Shown here: in pieces, positions 13,187 to 23,010 of the stretch | Layout: each line of letters opens with the position of its first letter | How positions within the stretch are numbered: position 1 is the stretch's first letter | Assembly (NCBI GenBank): GCA_028023455.1 | Contig: JAQFVV010012508.1 | Location: 62,001 to 126,000 of the forward strand | Origin: Epiperipatus broadwayi | Taxonomy: Eukaryota; Onychophora; Udeonychophora; Euonychophora; Peripatidae | DNA: 64,000 bases | Reading direction: 5' to 3' | The notes under the pieces: model-generated | What the model was told of the DNA's origin: nothing | The model's input: the letters and a program-made list of their open reading frames with translations, nothing else | The model's database searches: none | Translations under genes and position numbers: made by a program

Positions 13187-13363
13187 GTTTTGTATTTGCT
13201 GATCACCAGCAAGAGCTCAACCACAGCTATGAACCCTCCAAGGCTGATATATTATGGACAGAAAGGAATGACATCAAGAGAAATCAAGGAAGCTTGTTTT
13301 TTCACCAATGATATCAACTCAATAAATAGAAAAGACACTTGCTTTGCCATTTCCAGAAAATGA
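13187..13363 (+). pseudogene. PLE GIY-YIG C-terminal remnant A
   Basis: The reading frame gives a DHQQELNHSYEPSKADIL stretch, then after a one-base shift near 13275 REIKEACFF...DTCFAISRK and a TGA at 13361-13363. The CFAISRK ending is shared with the PLE ends at 36489 and 59565, and REIKEA matches KRKIKEA in the 36-kb copy. In complete PLEs this follows the reverse transcriptase and nicks target DNA. Only the last 60 or so residues survive. A hammerhead-like motif begins 53 nt downstream. Confidence 0.75.
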
Positions 13364-13416
13364 ATAATATAGATAGTTTTGCATACATTTGCATATAATG
13401 ACGTTAATAATCTAAG

Positions 13417-13460
13417 AGACTATGATTATGGAGTAACAAAACTATGAAAGCGCTTAGTCT
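13417..13460 (+). ncRNA. Hammerhead-like RNA fold downstream of PLE A (family 3)
   Basis: Outer stem AGACT/AGTCT, then ATGATTATG, a small stem AGT/ACT, then TGAA and self-complementary AGCGCT. The order is that of a hammerhead (helix I, core, helix II, GAA, short helix III, helix I'), but the core lacks canonical CTGANGA. Matched by copies at 36554 and 59615, with compensatory change in the outer stem. Confidence 0.5.
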
Positions 13461-13576
13461 GCAGAAATTATGATATTGTAAGCCTACAGAAATTATTATA
13501 TATATAAAAAAGTTTCACCACAACGCATCAGCGTGTTATTAATTACAAAATAAAGGTGAAATAAAATAGTTATTAC

Positions 13577-13822
13577 ATTAAGAATAATAAATAGACACTA
13601 TAAAAGTAGCAAACCAAATAAAACAATACAGTAATGATTGTGGTCATCAAAATGCACTGAGCAAACAGAAAACTGATAAAGGCATAATGACAAGCATTAC
13701 ATTACACATTAAGAAAAATAAATAGACACTATAAAAGTAGCAAACCAAATGAAACAGTATAGTAATGACTGTGGCCATCAAAATGCACTGAGCCAAACAG
13801 AAAAGTGATAAAAGCATACTAA
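13577..13822. repeat. Tandem duplication, about 2 x 125 bp
   Basis: Two direct copies start at about 13577 and 13707. Both contain AATAAATAGACACTATAAAA, GTAGCAAACCAAAT and CATCAAAATGCACTGAGC, with roughly 10% divergence. It lies between the PLE A end and a family 1 hammerhead repeat. Confidence 0.8.
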
Positions 13823-13854
13823 GAAGGTATGCAAAATAATTATTTTTACAAATT

Positions 13855-14075
13855 GTATATATGTGTAGAGATGATAATCTGGACTAATTGACAGGTGCTG
13901 GTTTAGCACGAAATACGTAATTAGTAATTATCTTTCAAACATATGTGTGATCAAGTGAATCATCAGTATGAAATAGCATGGATGGTTGAGGGTCGTGTGA
14001 AAGTCTGAGTTCAAACCTCTTATATATTACATATAGAAGTGCAGGTAGGAAAAAGCCTGTACTGTAGAAAAATTC
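13855..14075 (+). repeat. Family 1 hammerhead repeat, copy 1 (partial)
   Basis: Shares GTAGAGATGATAATCTGGA, GGTTTAGCA and the GTGTGAAAGTCTG tail with copies at 16832, 22672 and 62331. It begins at the ATATATGTGTAGAG boundary and lacks the upstream part seen at 62331. Confidence 0.75.
13873..13932 (+). ncRNA. Hammerhead ribozyme remnant, family 1 copy 1
   Basis: Helix I: GATAATC/AATTATC with an internal loop, then CTAA/TTAG. Helix II: perfect GTGCT/AGCAC with loop GGTTT, followed by GAAA. The core reads TTGACAG instead of CTGATGA, so it is almost surely inactive. The CTAA/TTAG pair covaries with CCAA/TTGG and TCAA/TTGA in other copies. Confidence 0.65.
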
Positions 14076-15012
14076 ATATTATGATAAAACGAAATTGAAC
14101 GTTAACGATTTTGACACACCATTTTCTATATTTTGATAAATTTAATACGCATGCATGTTGTATCTTTACACACTTACAGCTAAACAGTCACATGTTAACT
14201 CATTTTGGCAAAAACTATTTTTCAGATAACAATAAAAGATATAAATATAAACAAACTTACCTTATAATTAATCAAATAAATATTTACAGAAAATATAAAT
14301 AATTTATCTAAGCATATATTTGCGATTTATGTTTTCTTCCATTGACATATTCACTAATATTTATAAAATCAGCGCCGAATTTTTAATAACGTAAATTAAA
14401 TCATATGATTTAATTAGACCTCAAAAATAGAATTACTGCAAATTAATCTTCACATTTTTTGTAAATTATAAACATCTAAAGGTTAAGTGCTTTTATAATT
14501 CTAGAGATAAGCTGGTCATAGAACTAATTATTAAAGAATGTTTTGAAAGGCACGATAAATTACAAAATAATCTACAGGATTAATAACAAAAATTGTGTAA
14601 ATCATTAAAAAAAAAATTGACAGGTGAAAAATGATTTTAATTTTTTTACTGTAATTTCTGATTTTGTCTGATTTTATTTTAGTCATCTTACAATATAATT
14701 GTTAACTTTAATTAATAAACGGAATATTTATATGATAATCCATTTAAAAATATAAATAAACATTTCTCATATTGTTATTTAAAATAACTATATTTGGAAA
14801 AAGTGCTCACCTTGACTGCAGACGTTTGAGAGTTAAGAATGGGGGGGGGGGGTCGAAAATAATTCTTGCATATAAACTGGATGCAAAAAGGTTCATTCTC
14901 TGATACCATTTCAATTTTTCATTTCCCGGGGTTTTAGAGCGTTTTAAGATGGATAAATGCTTTTTTAAATAATAACTGTACAAAAATTTGTGATAATATT
15001 TATTGTGAAGTA

Positions 15013-15103
15013 TTTTTTTTTCATATGTCAAAGCGTTGACCGGGAAGCGAACCCGGGTCAGCTGCTTGGAAGGCAGCTATGCTAACCACAAGGCCACCAA
15101 CAC
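15013..15103 (-). mobile_element. tRNA-headed SINE, short type, copy 1
   Basis: The 71-nt head at 15033-15103 folds as a tRNA: acceptor GTGTTGG/TCAACGC, perfect T arm CCGGG/CCCGG with loop TTCGCTT, and anticodon stem GCTGC/GCAGC with loop CTTCCAA (TCC, Gly-like). A GACATATG linker and a poly(A) tail follow. The tail shared with the other five copies argues for a SINE rather than a working tRNA gene. AAGTATTT near both ends may be a TSD. Confidence 0.75.
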
Positions 15104-15544
15104 TTGACTATTATAAAGTATTTGTTAAATTTAAGAATATGTTTGATTTATTAGGATTATAGTTGGAGGATTTGGGGGTTTAATAGATGATAATGTGAAG
15201 GTTATTACCATATTCTTCAAATGAACATGTTGAATGAATAATTGTTGCTATTATAATAAAAGATAATGTCTAGGAGGCTTATTATATATTTTATTTTATT
15301 ATAATAATAATATTTAGAATTATTTTTTATTTAAAAGGGATTAGATATGTTAATCAAATATTTATTTCATTTTCTTGATTTGAGGAGTAATTTTTTTAAG
15401 AATATTATCTCTTGAGGATTATCCACTCTAAGGAGGTTTTTGCCTAAAATGATTGTATTAAGTAAGAATGAAATTCATTTAGTTTTAGTTACATTAATAG
15501 GAATAAGTAATATATATTAAGGCTATATATATCTTTAAAAAATA

Positions 15545-15690
15545 TGCACCTAAAATGCGACAGTTGGGACCTCTACAAATCTAAACACAAGATTAATGAC
15601 TTTAAAAGACAAGAGTGGCCACTCTTATCTTCGAGCTATTTTCTAAATATATAGGTGAATCTAAAGCATTTTGATTTGAGAGCGTGAAGC
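15545..15690. repeat. Diverged copy of the 4.3-kb repeat family
   Basis: Shares a GACAAGAGTGGCCACTCTTATCTT-like internal palindrome (15605-15632), GTGAATCTAAAGCATTTTGA and AGCGTGAAG with the array at 4262-5472. Confidence 0.6.
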
Positions 15691-16241
15691 TATTGACTAC
15701 TTCAATAATTGGGTTATATTATTATATTTGATTAATATCACTTTTAAGTATTATTTCAGTACAAATCATTCATTATGTATAATCAAGATATGATGACTAA
15801 GGTTTATAGTGCGTAAAATACAGTGAGTTCAGCAATTGGTATGAAAAATTAAAATAAAGTTTTAAAATAAAATTAATTTTAACTAATTAATGTTATTTTT
15901 TCTTTTTCATTTTTTCATTGGGGGTACGGATGGAGTATAACTTGTATTTGCTGTTCACTTACCTTGTTGTTTTCCCTGCTTAAATTATATTAAGTAAAAA
16001 AATAAATACTTTTCAATAAAAGTGACATCAGTATGTTAAATATATTTTGCATATTGCCTAAAATGAATTCAGTTTACTAACTTTAAATAATTGAATACCT
16101 AATTATTTTTCAAAACTTTTTAAACTAGAAAAAAATAACTAGAAATCATTAATTGACACTATTTTTAAAATATATTAAGCAACAAAATAAGAGAAATAAT
16201 ATATAAATATTTGATAAAAAATGATTTTAAAACCATCAAAA

Positions 16242-16607
16242 CATCACGTGATTACCATTTCGTATGCTACATATGCTGGTAATAAGAGCACTAAACTTTC
16301 CAAACAGTAGTGCCACCACATGCAAGCCTTCATAATCAATGGATGCAGGAAGATTTGTGCATAAAATTCCTATCTAGTACTTATTCATTTAGTATCCCCA
16401 GACTAGTTTCTAGCTTTCATCAATGGAGAAACCTTGGATCTGAGAGCACTACTTTTAAACCCAAGGCTCCTCACTGATGAAGGCCACAAGCCAGAAACTG
16501 GTCTAGGGATATTGGATGAGTAGGCATTAGATAGGGATTTTATACACAGACCTTCCTGCATCCATTGATTACAAAAGCTTGCACTTGATAGTTTGGTACT
16601 CTTAATA
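16242..16607. mobile_element. Family 2 palindromic hammerhead element, copy 1
   Basis: Outer arms (about 16280-16400 and 16500-16600) are inverted, sharing CAGTAGTGCCACC-type ends, ATCAATGGATGCAGGAAG and CCTATCTAGTACTTATTCAT. The centre holds a hammerhead on the plus strand; the left arm holds a decayed one on the minus strand (TTGATGA and GAAACTAGTC). The CATCACGTGAT motif at the left edge recurs at 19490, 62010 and 63915. Confidence 0.8.
16461..16515 (+). ncRNA. Hammerhead ribozyme, family 2, canonical core
   Basis: Core CTGATGA, helix II GGC/GCC with loop CACAA, then GAAA, short helix III ACTGGT and a GTC triplet (cut expected after C16503). Helix I is TCCTCA/TAGGGA with a distal CCAA/TTGG stem across an internal loop. 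The invariant core bases are all present. Weak points are an A-C mismatch in helix I and an A-A pair at the base of helix II. Confidence 0.7.
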
Positions 16608-16831
16608 AATGATTTTATTTACAGTGTACCGAAAAGCCAAAAATAATTGTTTTCTTCAATCATGATTAAAGTTGTTATGTTTAACTTAAAATAAAAATAT
16701 AAAGTGTCCAAAAATTAATTAATTCAGTCATTAATTCTGAACACTCTTTTATTTCAAGTTAAATGTAAAAACCCACTTGTCATATAATTAGTGATTGAAT
16801 TAATTAATTTCTGAATATTTAATGCTTTTAT

Positions 16832-17444
16832 GTAATATTAGAGTATGAGCACAGACTTTCACATGACCCACCACTCTCCACTCCATCTAATAACACTGAT
16901 ACACTTAAACATACATATGTTGAAAAGATAAATAATCACCAATATACATATTTCATGCTAAACCAGCAATCATCAGTTGGTCCAGATTATCATCTCTACA
17001 CATATATACTATAAGTGCTCAGATATATATTAAGATAGACAATCCTCATACTTTAATGGACAGGCTTCAATCTACTCCACACTCCAACTCTTCAACCGTC
17101 CAATTGAAAATCTGATGATGGAATGCTCAAAGGCCATCCCGAGGCCGAGATTATTGTCACACCCATGTTGACCTAAGGTCAATCTGAACCCCACATGTAC
17201 AGGACATAATCCATTAAATACATATGCAAGGATGGGCAGACATCTCTATAATGTAATAACTGAAACATAGGCTTATTTATACCTTTATCTATATATATGT
17301 AATATTAGAGTTTCAACATATGTATGTTTAAGTGTATCAGTGTTATTAGATGGAGTGGAGAGTGGTGGGTCATGTGAAAGTCTGTGCTCATACTCTAATA
17401 TTACATATATAGACCCAGGTATAAATAAGCCTATGTTTCAGTTA
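16832..17444 (-). mobile_element. Family 1 hammerhead element with 13-bp target duplication
   Basis: TTAATGCTTTTAT occurs on both sides (16819-16831 and 17445-17457), marking insertion into the host MITE. On the minus strand the element holds the hammerhead and ends in a partial inverted copy of itself (17305-17444 against 16832-16925). It has no ORF. A 13-bp duplication fits retroposition better than most cut-and-paste transposons. Confidence 0.8.
16931..16991 (-). ncRNA. Hammerhead ribozyme, family 1, canonical core
   Basis: Read on the minus strand: helix I GATAATC/GATTATT, internal loop TGGA/T, CCAA/TTGG; core CTGATGA; helix II TGCT/AGCA with loop GGTTT; GAA; helix III AT-ATGT-AT; H17 is A. 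All invariant hammerhead bases are present, and the helix I internal loop facing loop II is typical of natural type I hammerheads. The short helix III matches retroelement-borne forms. Confidence 0.8.
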
Positions 17445-17537
17445 TTAATGCTTTTATTTAAAGTTAAATATAACAACATTAACTGTGGTTGAAGAAAACA
17501 ATTATTTTTGGCTTTTAATGCATAGTAAATAAAAGTA

Positions 17538-18412
17538 ATATATATATTATTTTTAACTTTTTAGTATTGGGATCTTTTTTTGTAATTATTCCAATTTTAA
17601 TTAAAATGAAGAATTAAAAATAATGTCACACTCTATTCAATATTCCAAAGAAAATTCTCACACATTAAAAATTGATTACAATATTATTTGCATATGAAAG
17701 AAGCATTTAAAAAAAATTAAACTTATACAAACAAAAAAAAGATTTGTTTTTATTTCTATTCAAATTTATTATAAATGTTTTAACCTTTTTTTTTTAAAAA
17801 AAAAATCCTTTCATGACGCATCATTGAAAACTTACCTACATCAGCATGTTTAATTCAGTTTACCAACATCATTGCATATGAGGTGACAACATTGAAATAT
17901 TTTATTGCCACCATATCCAATATATTTACAAACTTTAAAAGACATTTATTTGATTTAAATTTTGCTAATCCTTATTTGTATTATTAAAGTTAAATTATCA
18001 TAAATGAAGCATATTGGAGCTCATAAGTTAAGTTCAATCTAATTAAATGAATTTTCTCTGATATGAATAAATCCCCATCTGAATATCAAAATTGGAAAGG
18101 AATAAAAATCCTTATGCTGCTCTTACACTAAATAATAATGAGAAAATAATAATAAATATTTACAACAGATATATAATCAAATAATAATTTTATACATAAA
18201 AAGCTTTTTTCAGCACATTCTTTGGTGCTCTTTTCAAATGTTACTAATCTATTTTAACGTTAACGAATCACCTGACATAAAACCATCCAGTGTCCAATAA
18301 TGAAATTAATACAAACAATATTAATGTAAATAATTAAAACAAATCAAAACCTTCATATATAAATTCAATAATTACAAAATAATATTTTAATTTACAAAGC
18401 GCAGATAGTTGA
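17538..18412. other. No gene recognised
   Basis: AT-rich sequence with a T-run/A-run near 17787-17805. No repeat shared with the rest of the window was noticed. Confidence 0.35.
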
Positions 18413-18718
18413 AAAACTGAAATAAATTGAAATACTGCAAGATCTCAAGTGCTCACTATAAAACTTATCTGATAGCCAATCAGATGACATGATAGCCATC
18501 CAAATGAAATCCAAATCTAAATATGCAACAAAGATTTTATGAAAAAGGAAAAAAAAAGAAAAGTAGAGAAAAGGGTGGCTGCCCTTTTCTCGTAAAATCT
18601 TTGTTGTGTGTTTAGGTTTGGATTTCGTTTGGATGTCTATCATGTCATCTGATTGGCTGTCAGATAAATTTTATAATGAGTGCTTGAGATCTTGCAGTAT
18701 CTCAATTTATTTCAATAA
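18413..18718. mobile_element. MITE with about 120-bp TIRs
   Basis: 18413-18535 and 18595-18718 are inverted copies sharing TTGAAATACTGCAAGATCTC-type sequence, GATGACATGATAG and CAACAAAGATTTTA. The centre also folds (AGAAAAGGG/CCCTTTTCT). The 83-codon minus ORF at 18392-18643 is an artefact of the palindrome. Confidence 0.85.
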
Positions 18719-19162
18719 TTACAAAACAATTGATTACATCATAACAATATGTTAAACAATAGTATATGCATTTTTTATACAATTATATATATCATCTTAT
18801 ATAATTTTCCATCTAAATATATATGTTTAGTTTTTTTTTTATGATGACTATAAATAAATTTTGTTTTATTATATTCATAATGAGTCTAGTTGCTCATTTC
18901 TCTCTCATTCTAAATCTACTTAATTATAGCTATTCCACACACTTGGGATGCATTACCATGTTTCATTTTGACCTAGTAATGCATAAACAGAGGGGCTAAT
19001 ATTTAAGAAACTAGACAAAGATTTGAATATGGTTTATAACATTCAATTTGGAAAACATTTGTTAATATTTTTTAAAATTAACAAACTATACATATTACTT
19101 TAAAAAAATTTGAATACATTTTTAAATAAATTCCATTCACAACATAGCATCCAAATAAACAA

Positions 19163-19505
19163 GGCAAAACTCTCTATACAGTAGTGCCACCCTGTGCCAA
19201 CCAGAGTAATCAATGGATGCCAGAAGGCTTGTGCATAAAATGCCTATCTAATGCCTACTCATTCAATATTCCCAGACTAGTTTCTGCAGTGCTCTCAGGT
19301 CCAAAGCTCCTCACTGACAAAGGCCACAAGCCAGAAACTAGTCTGGGGATATTGAATGTGTAGGCATTAGATAGGGATTTTATGCACAAGCCTTCTGTCA
19401 TCCATTGATTACTCTGATTGGCACAGGGTGGCACTACTGTATGGAGAGTTTTGCCTTGTTTATAAACAATTATGTGCTAGTATAAGAGATAGTGATCATG
19501 TGATG
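19163..19505. mobile_element. Family 2 palindromic hammerhead element, copy 2
   Basis: The outer arms are nearly perfect over 60 bp (AAACAAGGCAAAACTCT, ATACAGTAGTGCCACC). The right edge runs on to GATCATGTGATG. The centre carries a plus-strand hammerhead, and the opposite arm a shortened inverted version (CCCAGACTAGTTTC). Confidence 0.85.
19301..19354 (+). ncRNA. Hammerhead ribozyme remnant, family 2 copy 2
   Basis: Helix I TCCTCA/TGGGGA (six pairs, one G-T), helix II GGC/GCC with loop CACAA, GAA, palindromic helix III ACTAGT and a GTC triplet at C19343. The core reads CTGACAA, so the G8 position is A and activity should be poor. Confidence 0.7.
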
Positions 19506-22500
19506 CTTAGTGGTTTAATATCCAAATGTTTACATGAGATGAACAGATAACACATGGTTAAAATTAACATTATTTTTTTGTTGACATTAGTTAACATGTG
19601 CTGATTTTTTTAACATTTCTTTTTTGCCTTATAATTTTTGGAAATATGATTAAAATTTGGAATCTTTCATTGACATAACAAGATGCAGTGAAATATTTTC
19701 AAAGTTACAGGATAGTGCCTGACTGAAAAGTATGTGATAATGGTCATAATATTATCTTATGAGTAAACAGATACAATGGTAATGTTGTTGTGAACATGTT
19801 CTAAGTGCCTGTTTGGGAAGGAACATGGTTAAAAAACTCCAAAATATCATTTGCGAGTGCACTGAGATTAGTTTACAGCTGGTGTAGTAAATTTATATTA
19901 AACGTTTTTTAAATTACAATCCTTTGGATTTTTGTAAGTTTCAGCAGAATATTTTTTAAAATGATAAGTTAGTAAAAGTGATGTCTGTCTGCATCTTTGT
20001 TATAGTTTGCATAATTATGTTTTATTTTCTTTATTACATTTACGTTAAAAAAGTTTTTAATTACAACCTTTTGGACTTTTGTGTTTCTTTATCATTTTAA
20101 TAAATAAAAAATGTAAATATTGAATATTATAACATAGAGTCAGCTTTAATATTTATACCATATATTGGAAGTCCCTGAAAATGGATAATTTAAAATAAAA
20201 TGAGTGGCAAGCTTTCTGGTAGGCAAACCATATAAGTACCTAAATGTTTTTTATTTGAGAGATAGCACCCTAATCTGCAGTGTGACATATATATTTAAAA
20301 AAATAAATAGTATCTATTGTGGCAAGGAATAAACTCTCTCTTACCTGGACATGTTTGACAGAAATGATGGTCAGGAAACATGGTGGATACCTAGTCTGAC
20401 TATCATTAGTTAGATACTCAGTTTAGAGATAATCAATGAGATTATTCCTAACATCCATTAACAACAGAGTCTTAAATACTCATACATTCTTATATAGAAT
20501 TGTATAAATCTAAAAAAGGGAAATAAAATCTTAGATCCATTTCCATATGTATATTCCATTCACTGTATGGGAAACTGTTTATGGAGCTAATGCATTGTTC
20601 TTTTTATTTTAATTCTTATTATAAGATCAAAATATTGTTATTTGTACATTTAATGTTTGCATATTAAATCATCATCATCACCATTTAAACACAAAAACAA
20701 TATATTTCTGTTTTAACATAATCACTCCAACATTTATTCAGTTTTATATAGAGTAAAGCAGTCTAAATATTATCTATTGACTTATTTAATTATCATGTGA
20801 TCATTAGTAGCAGAAGCCATTTTTATAATAATCTGTTATGCATAAAATAATTACCAAATGTGAGACATAGCTATAAACTTTTTCATCTATCTTTATCAGC
20901 ATATAACCCTTTTATTAAGAAGTATTCACTCTTTCTTGCTATGCCAGGTATGGCCTAGTTATACATTAAAAGCCACATTACTTAGACAAATAACCTAAAC
21001 ATTTTGACATCATGAAATAAAAACAATGAAAGGAAAAGATAATTTTAATTGATATATACCTTGTTCAAAATTGAGTATATGATTTAAATAAATAAAAATT
21101 ATTACTATATTTTATTCATAAAAATGATTTTGTGAAATTTAAATGCATAAAACTGCTTATATTAAAAGTATTACATGTATTTATAAAGAATTCATCCAAA
21201 TGTTCTGTTCATTGCATGTTAGCAGAGGAAGGAATTAGAAATAAAATAATTTGCAGTTTGTTATAGACTAAATAAAGGAAAATATAATGGCATAAATAGA
21301 AAATTTCTAAATAATATATAAGTAAAAATTAAATAATTTAAATGAGTTTCTAAACATTAGGAAATGAATTTTAGTGTCTATATATATTAGACCATAGATA
21401 AAGGTGGATATCCACCTTTATCACAATTAAAAAGGTTACCTTGACAAAAACTGCATGGGATTCTTGGCATGTATTTAATAAAAATATATGTATTTTGTAA
21501 ATTTACTTAATAAGTTATTAAATGCTAAATCCTAATTCTATTGAAAAATATAATTAATGATAGTTATTAGAAAAAGAAGCAAGAACAAAAAAAAAACAAT
21601 GGATTAACAGTAATTATTAGATAACACAAAAAACATTAAAAAGAAGATACAAGCTGAGATGCAAAAATAAGGAAAAAAGAAAAGAAGAGGTTGATAGGAA
21701 GAGATATTCTGAAGTTAAATACTATATGTGAGAAGTAAAGAAAGAAGAAAGAGAAGATATCTGTAAAAAACTAAAATGTGTATCATGAATATGTAGCTGA
21801 TAAAATTAAAAAGTTTGTTATAACATGGAAAAATTTCAATTCTAGTAACTATCCTTTGTCAAGTTAACTCCGTGACAGTTATTTATCATCAAAGAATGTG
21901 GCTCTTAAAGTACTATTCAGTACTATTTCAAACACATCTATAATGATAATTGTCAGTATAATGGGAATAATGAAATTATTTTGCTATGATAATCAATTTG
22001 CACCAGCTAAAGTTTTAGTAATATAGTTCTTCCAATAATGAAAATATCTTCAATGAGCCCAGAGAGTGTGAAGCCCACAGGAGAACAGTTCCAAATGCCT
22101 GCAGTTACATAATCTACCCCCTGAAAGGAAGCATTATTGATATTAAGGAGGGTCAATCTGAACTAATCAACAAATATAGACTTATCTGAAATAATACTGA
22201 AGAAACGAACTTATCAATTTTTTTAGTTGTTGGTGAAGGCATAAATAGATACGATTAGTAATAAGCTTACGGTATCATTAAAGATGCTTTGGTAAGAACT
22301 TTTTAAATTTATCTACATATACATAAGAGGCCTCAACGATTTTTAAAAATTTAATTACATATATTTTTGTGTGTATTTTTTAGTTTTTATAAAGTAAATC
22401 GACTTATTTTATGTAAATAGTTAATTACATTTAATTCTTAGGATTTTTTTAAAATTTTTACTATTTTGTTATATTGTCGTAAAGTAATAAAATTTTATTT

Positions 22501-22671
22501 TTCTAAATATGCTTGAAAGCAAGATTTTGAAAAAAGTTGAGAGTTTAAAACCTGTTAAAGTTTTACTATTTATCTTAGTATGTTCTTTTCAATATAAATG
22601 CTTTATAGATAGAATTATAATGATATTAAAACATAATTTCATCACACATCAATCGAAATTGACTTTTATAC
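19506..22671. other. No gene recognised
   Basis: AT-rich, single-copy-looking sequence. It holds one perfect 26-nt palindrome (21397-21422) listed separately. ORFs here are short and without known motifs. Confidence 0.35.
21397..21422. repeat. Perfect 26-nt palindrome
   Basis: GATAAAGGTGGAT is followed directly by its reverse complement. It could be a tiny foldback or a dyad protein-binding site; nothing nearby decides. Confidence 0.7.
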
Positions 22672-23010
22672 GACCCTCAACTATCCACGCTATCTCATAC
22701 TGCTGACATACTTGAGCACACACATGTCGAAAAGATAAATAATCACCAATATATGTATTTTGTGCTAAACCAGTACTCATCAGTTGATACAGATTATCAT
22801 CTCCACGCATATATATATATAATCAATGCTCAGCTTATATTAAGATAGCCAATCTTCTTACTTTAATGGACAGGTTTCAATCCACTCCATCCCACAACTC
22901 TTCAGCCATCCATTTCATTGAAAATTTGATGATGGAACACTCAAAGCCCACATTCGTACCAACCTGCTCATCCTACCATGTTGACCATAAGTCATTCTGA
23001 CCCCTCATGT
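22672..23010 (-). repeat. Family 1 hammerhead repeat, copy 3
   Basis: Shares with 16832-17250 the blocks ACTTTAATGGACAGG, CATTGAAAATTTGATGATGGAA-type sequence and the downstream ATGTTGACC region. Same orientation as the 16.8-kb copy. Confidence 0.75.
22738..22798 (-). ncRNA. Hammerhead ribozyme remnant, family 1 copy 3
   Basis: Core CTGATGA is intact, helix I is GATAATC/GATTATT plus TCAA/TTGG, and helix II is GTACT/AGCAC. The GAAA box reads AAAA, so the invariant G12 is lost. Confidence 0.65.

Larger units (their letters stand above)
16612..17537. mobile_element. MITE with about 85-bp TIRs, split by a family 1 insertion
   Basis: Left TIR 16612-16700 and right TIR about 17450-17537 share AAAGCCAAAAATAATTG, TTTTCTTCAA and the AACTT(T/A)AAATAAAA region; the same TIRs bound 5489-5738. 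The interior is interrupted by the family 1 element at 16832-17444. Confidence 0.75.

Noticed and set aside
15033-15103. A functional tRNA-Gly(TCC) gene
   Set aside because: Cloverleaf pairing is good except for the D arm, but the linker and poly(A) tail are shared with the SINE copies at 53 and 60 kb.
17095-17125. CTGATGATGGAATG near 17110 as a second hammerhead core in the family 1 element
   Set aside because: No helix II or GAAA follows; the same string is part of the non-ribozyme body in the copies at 22.9 and 62.35 kb.
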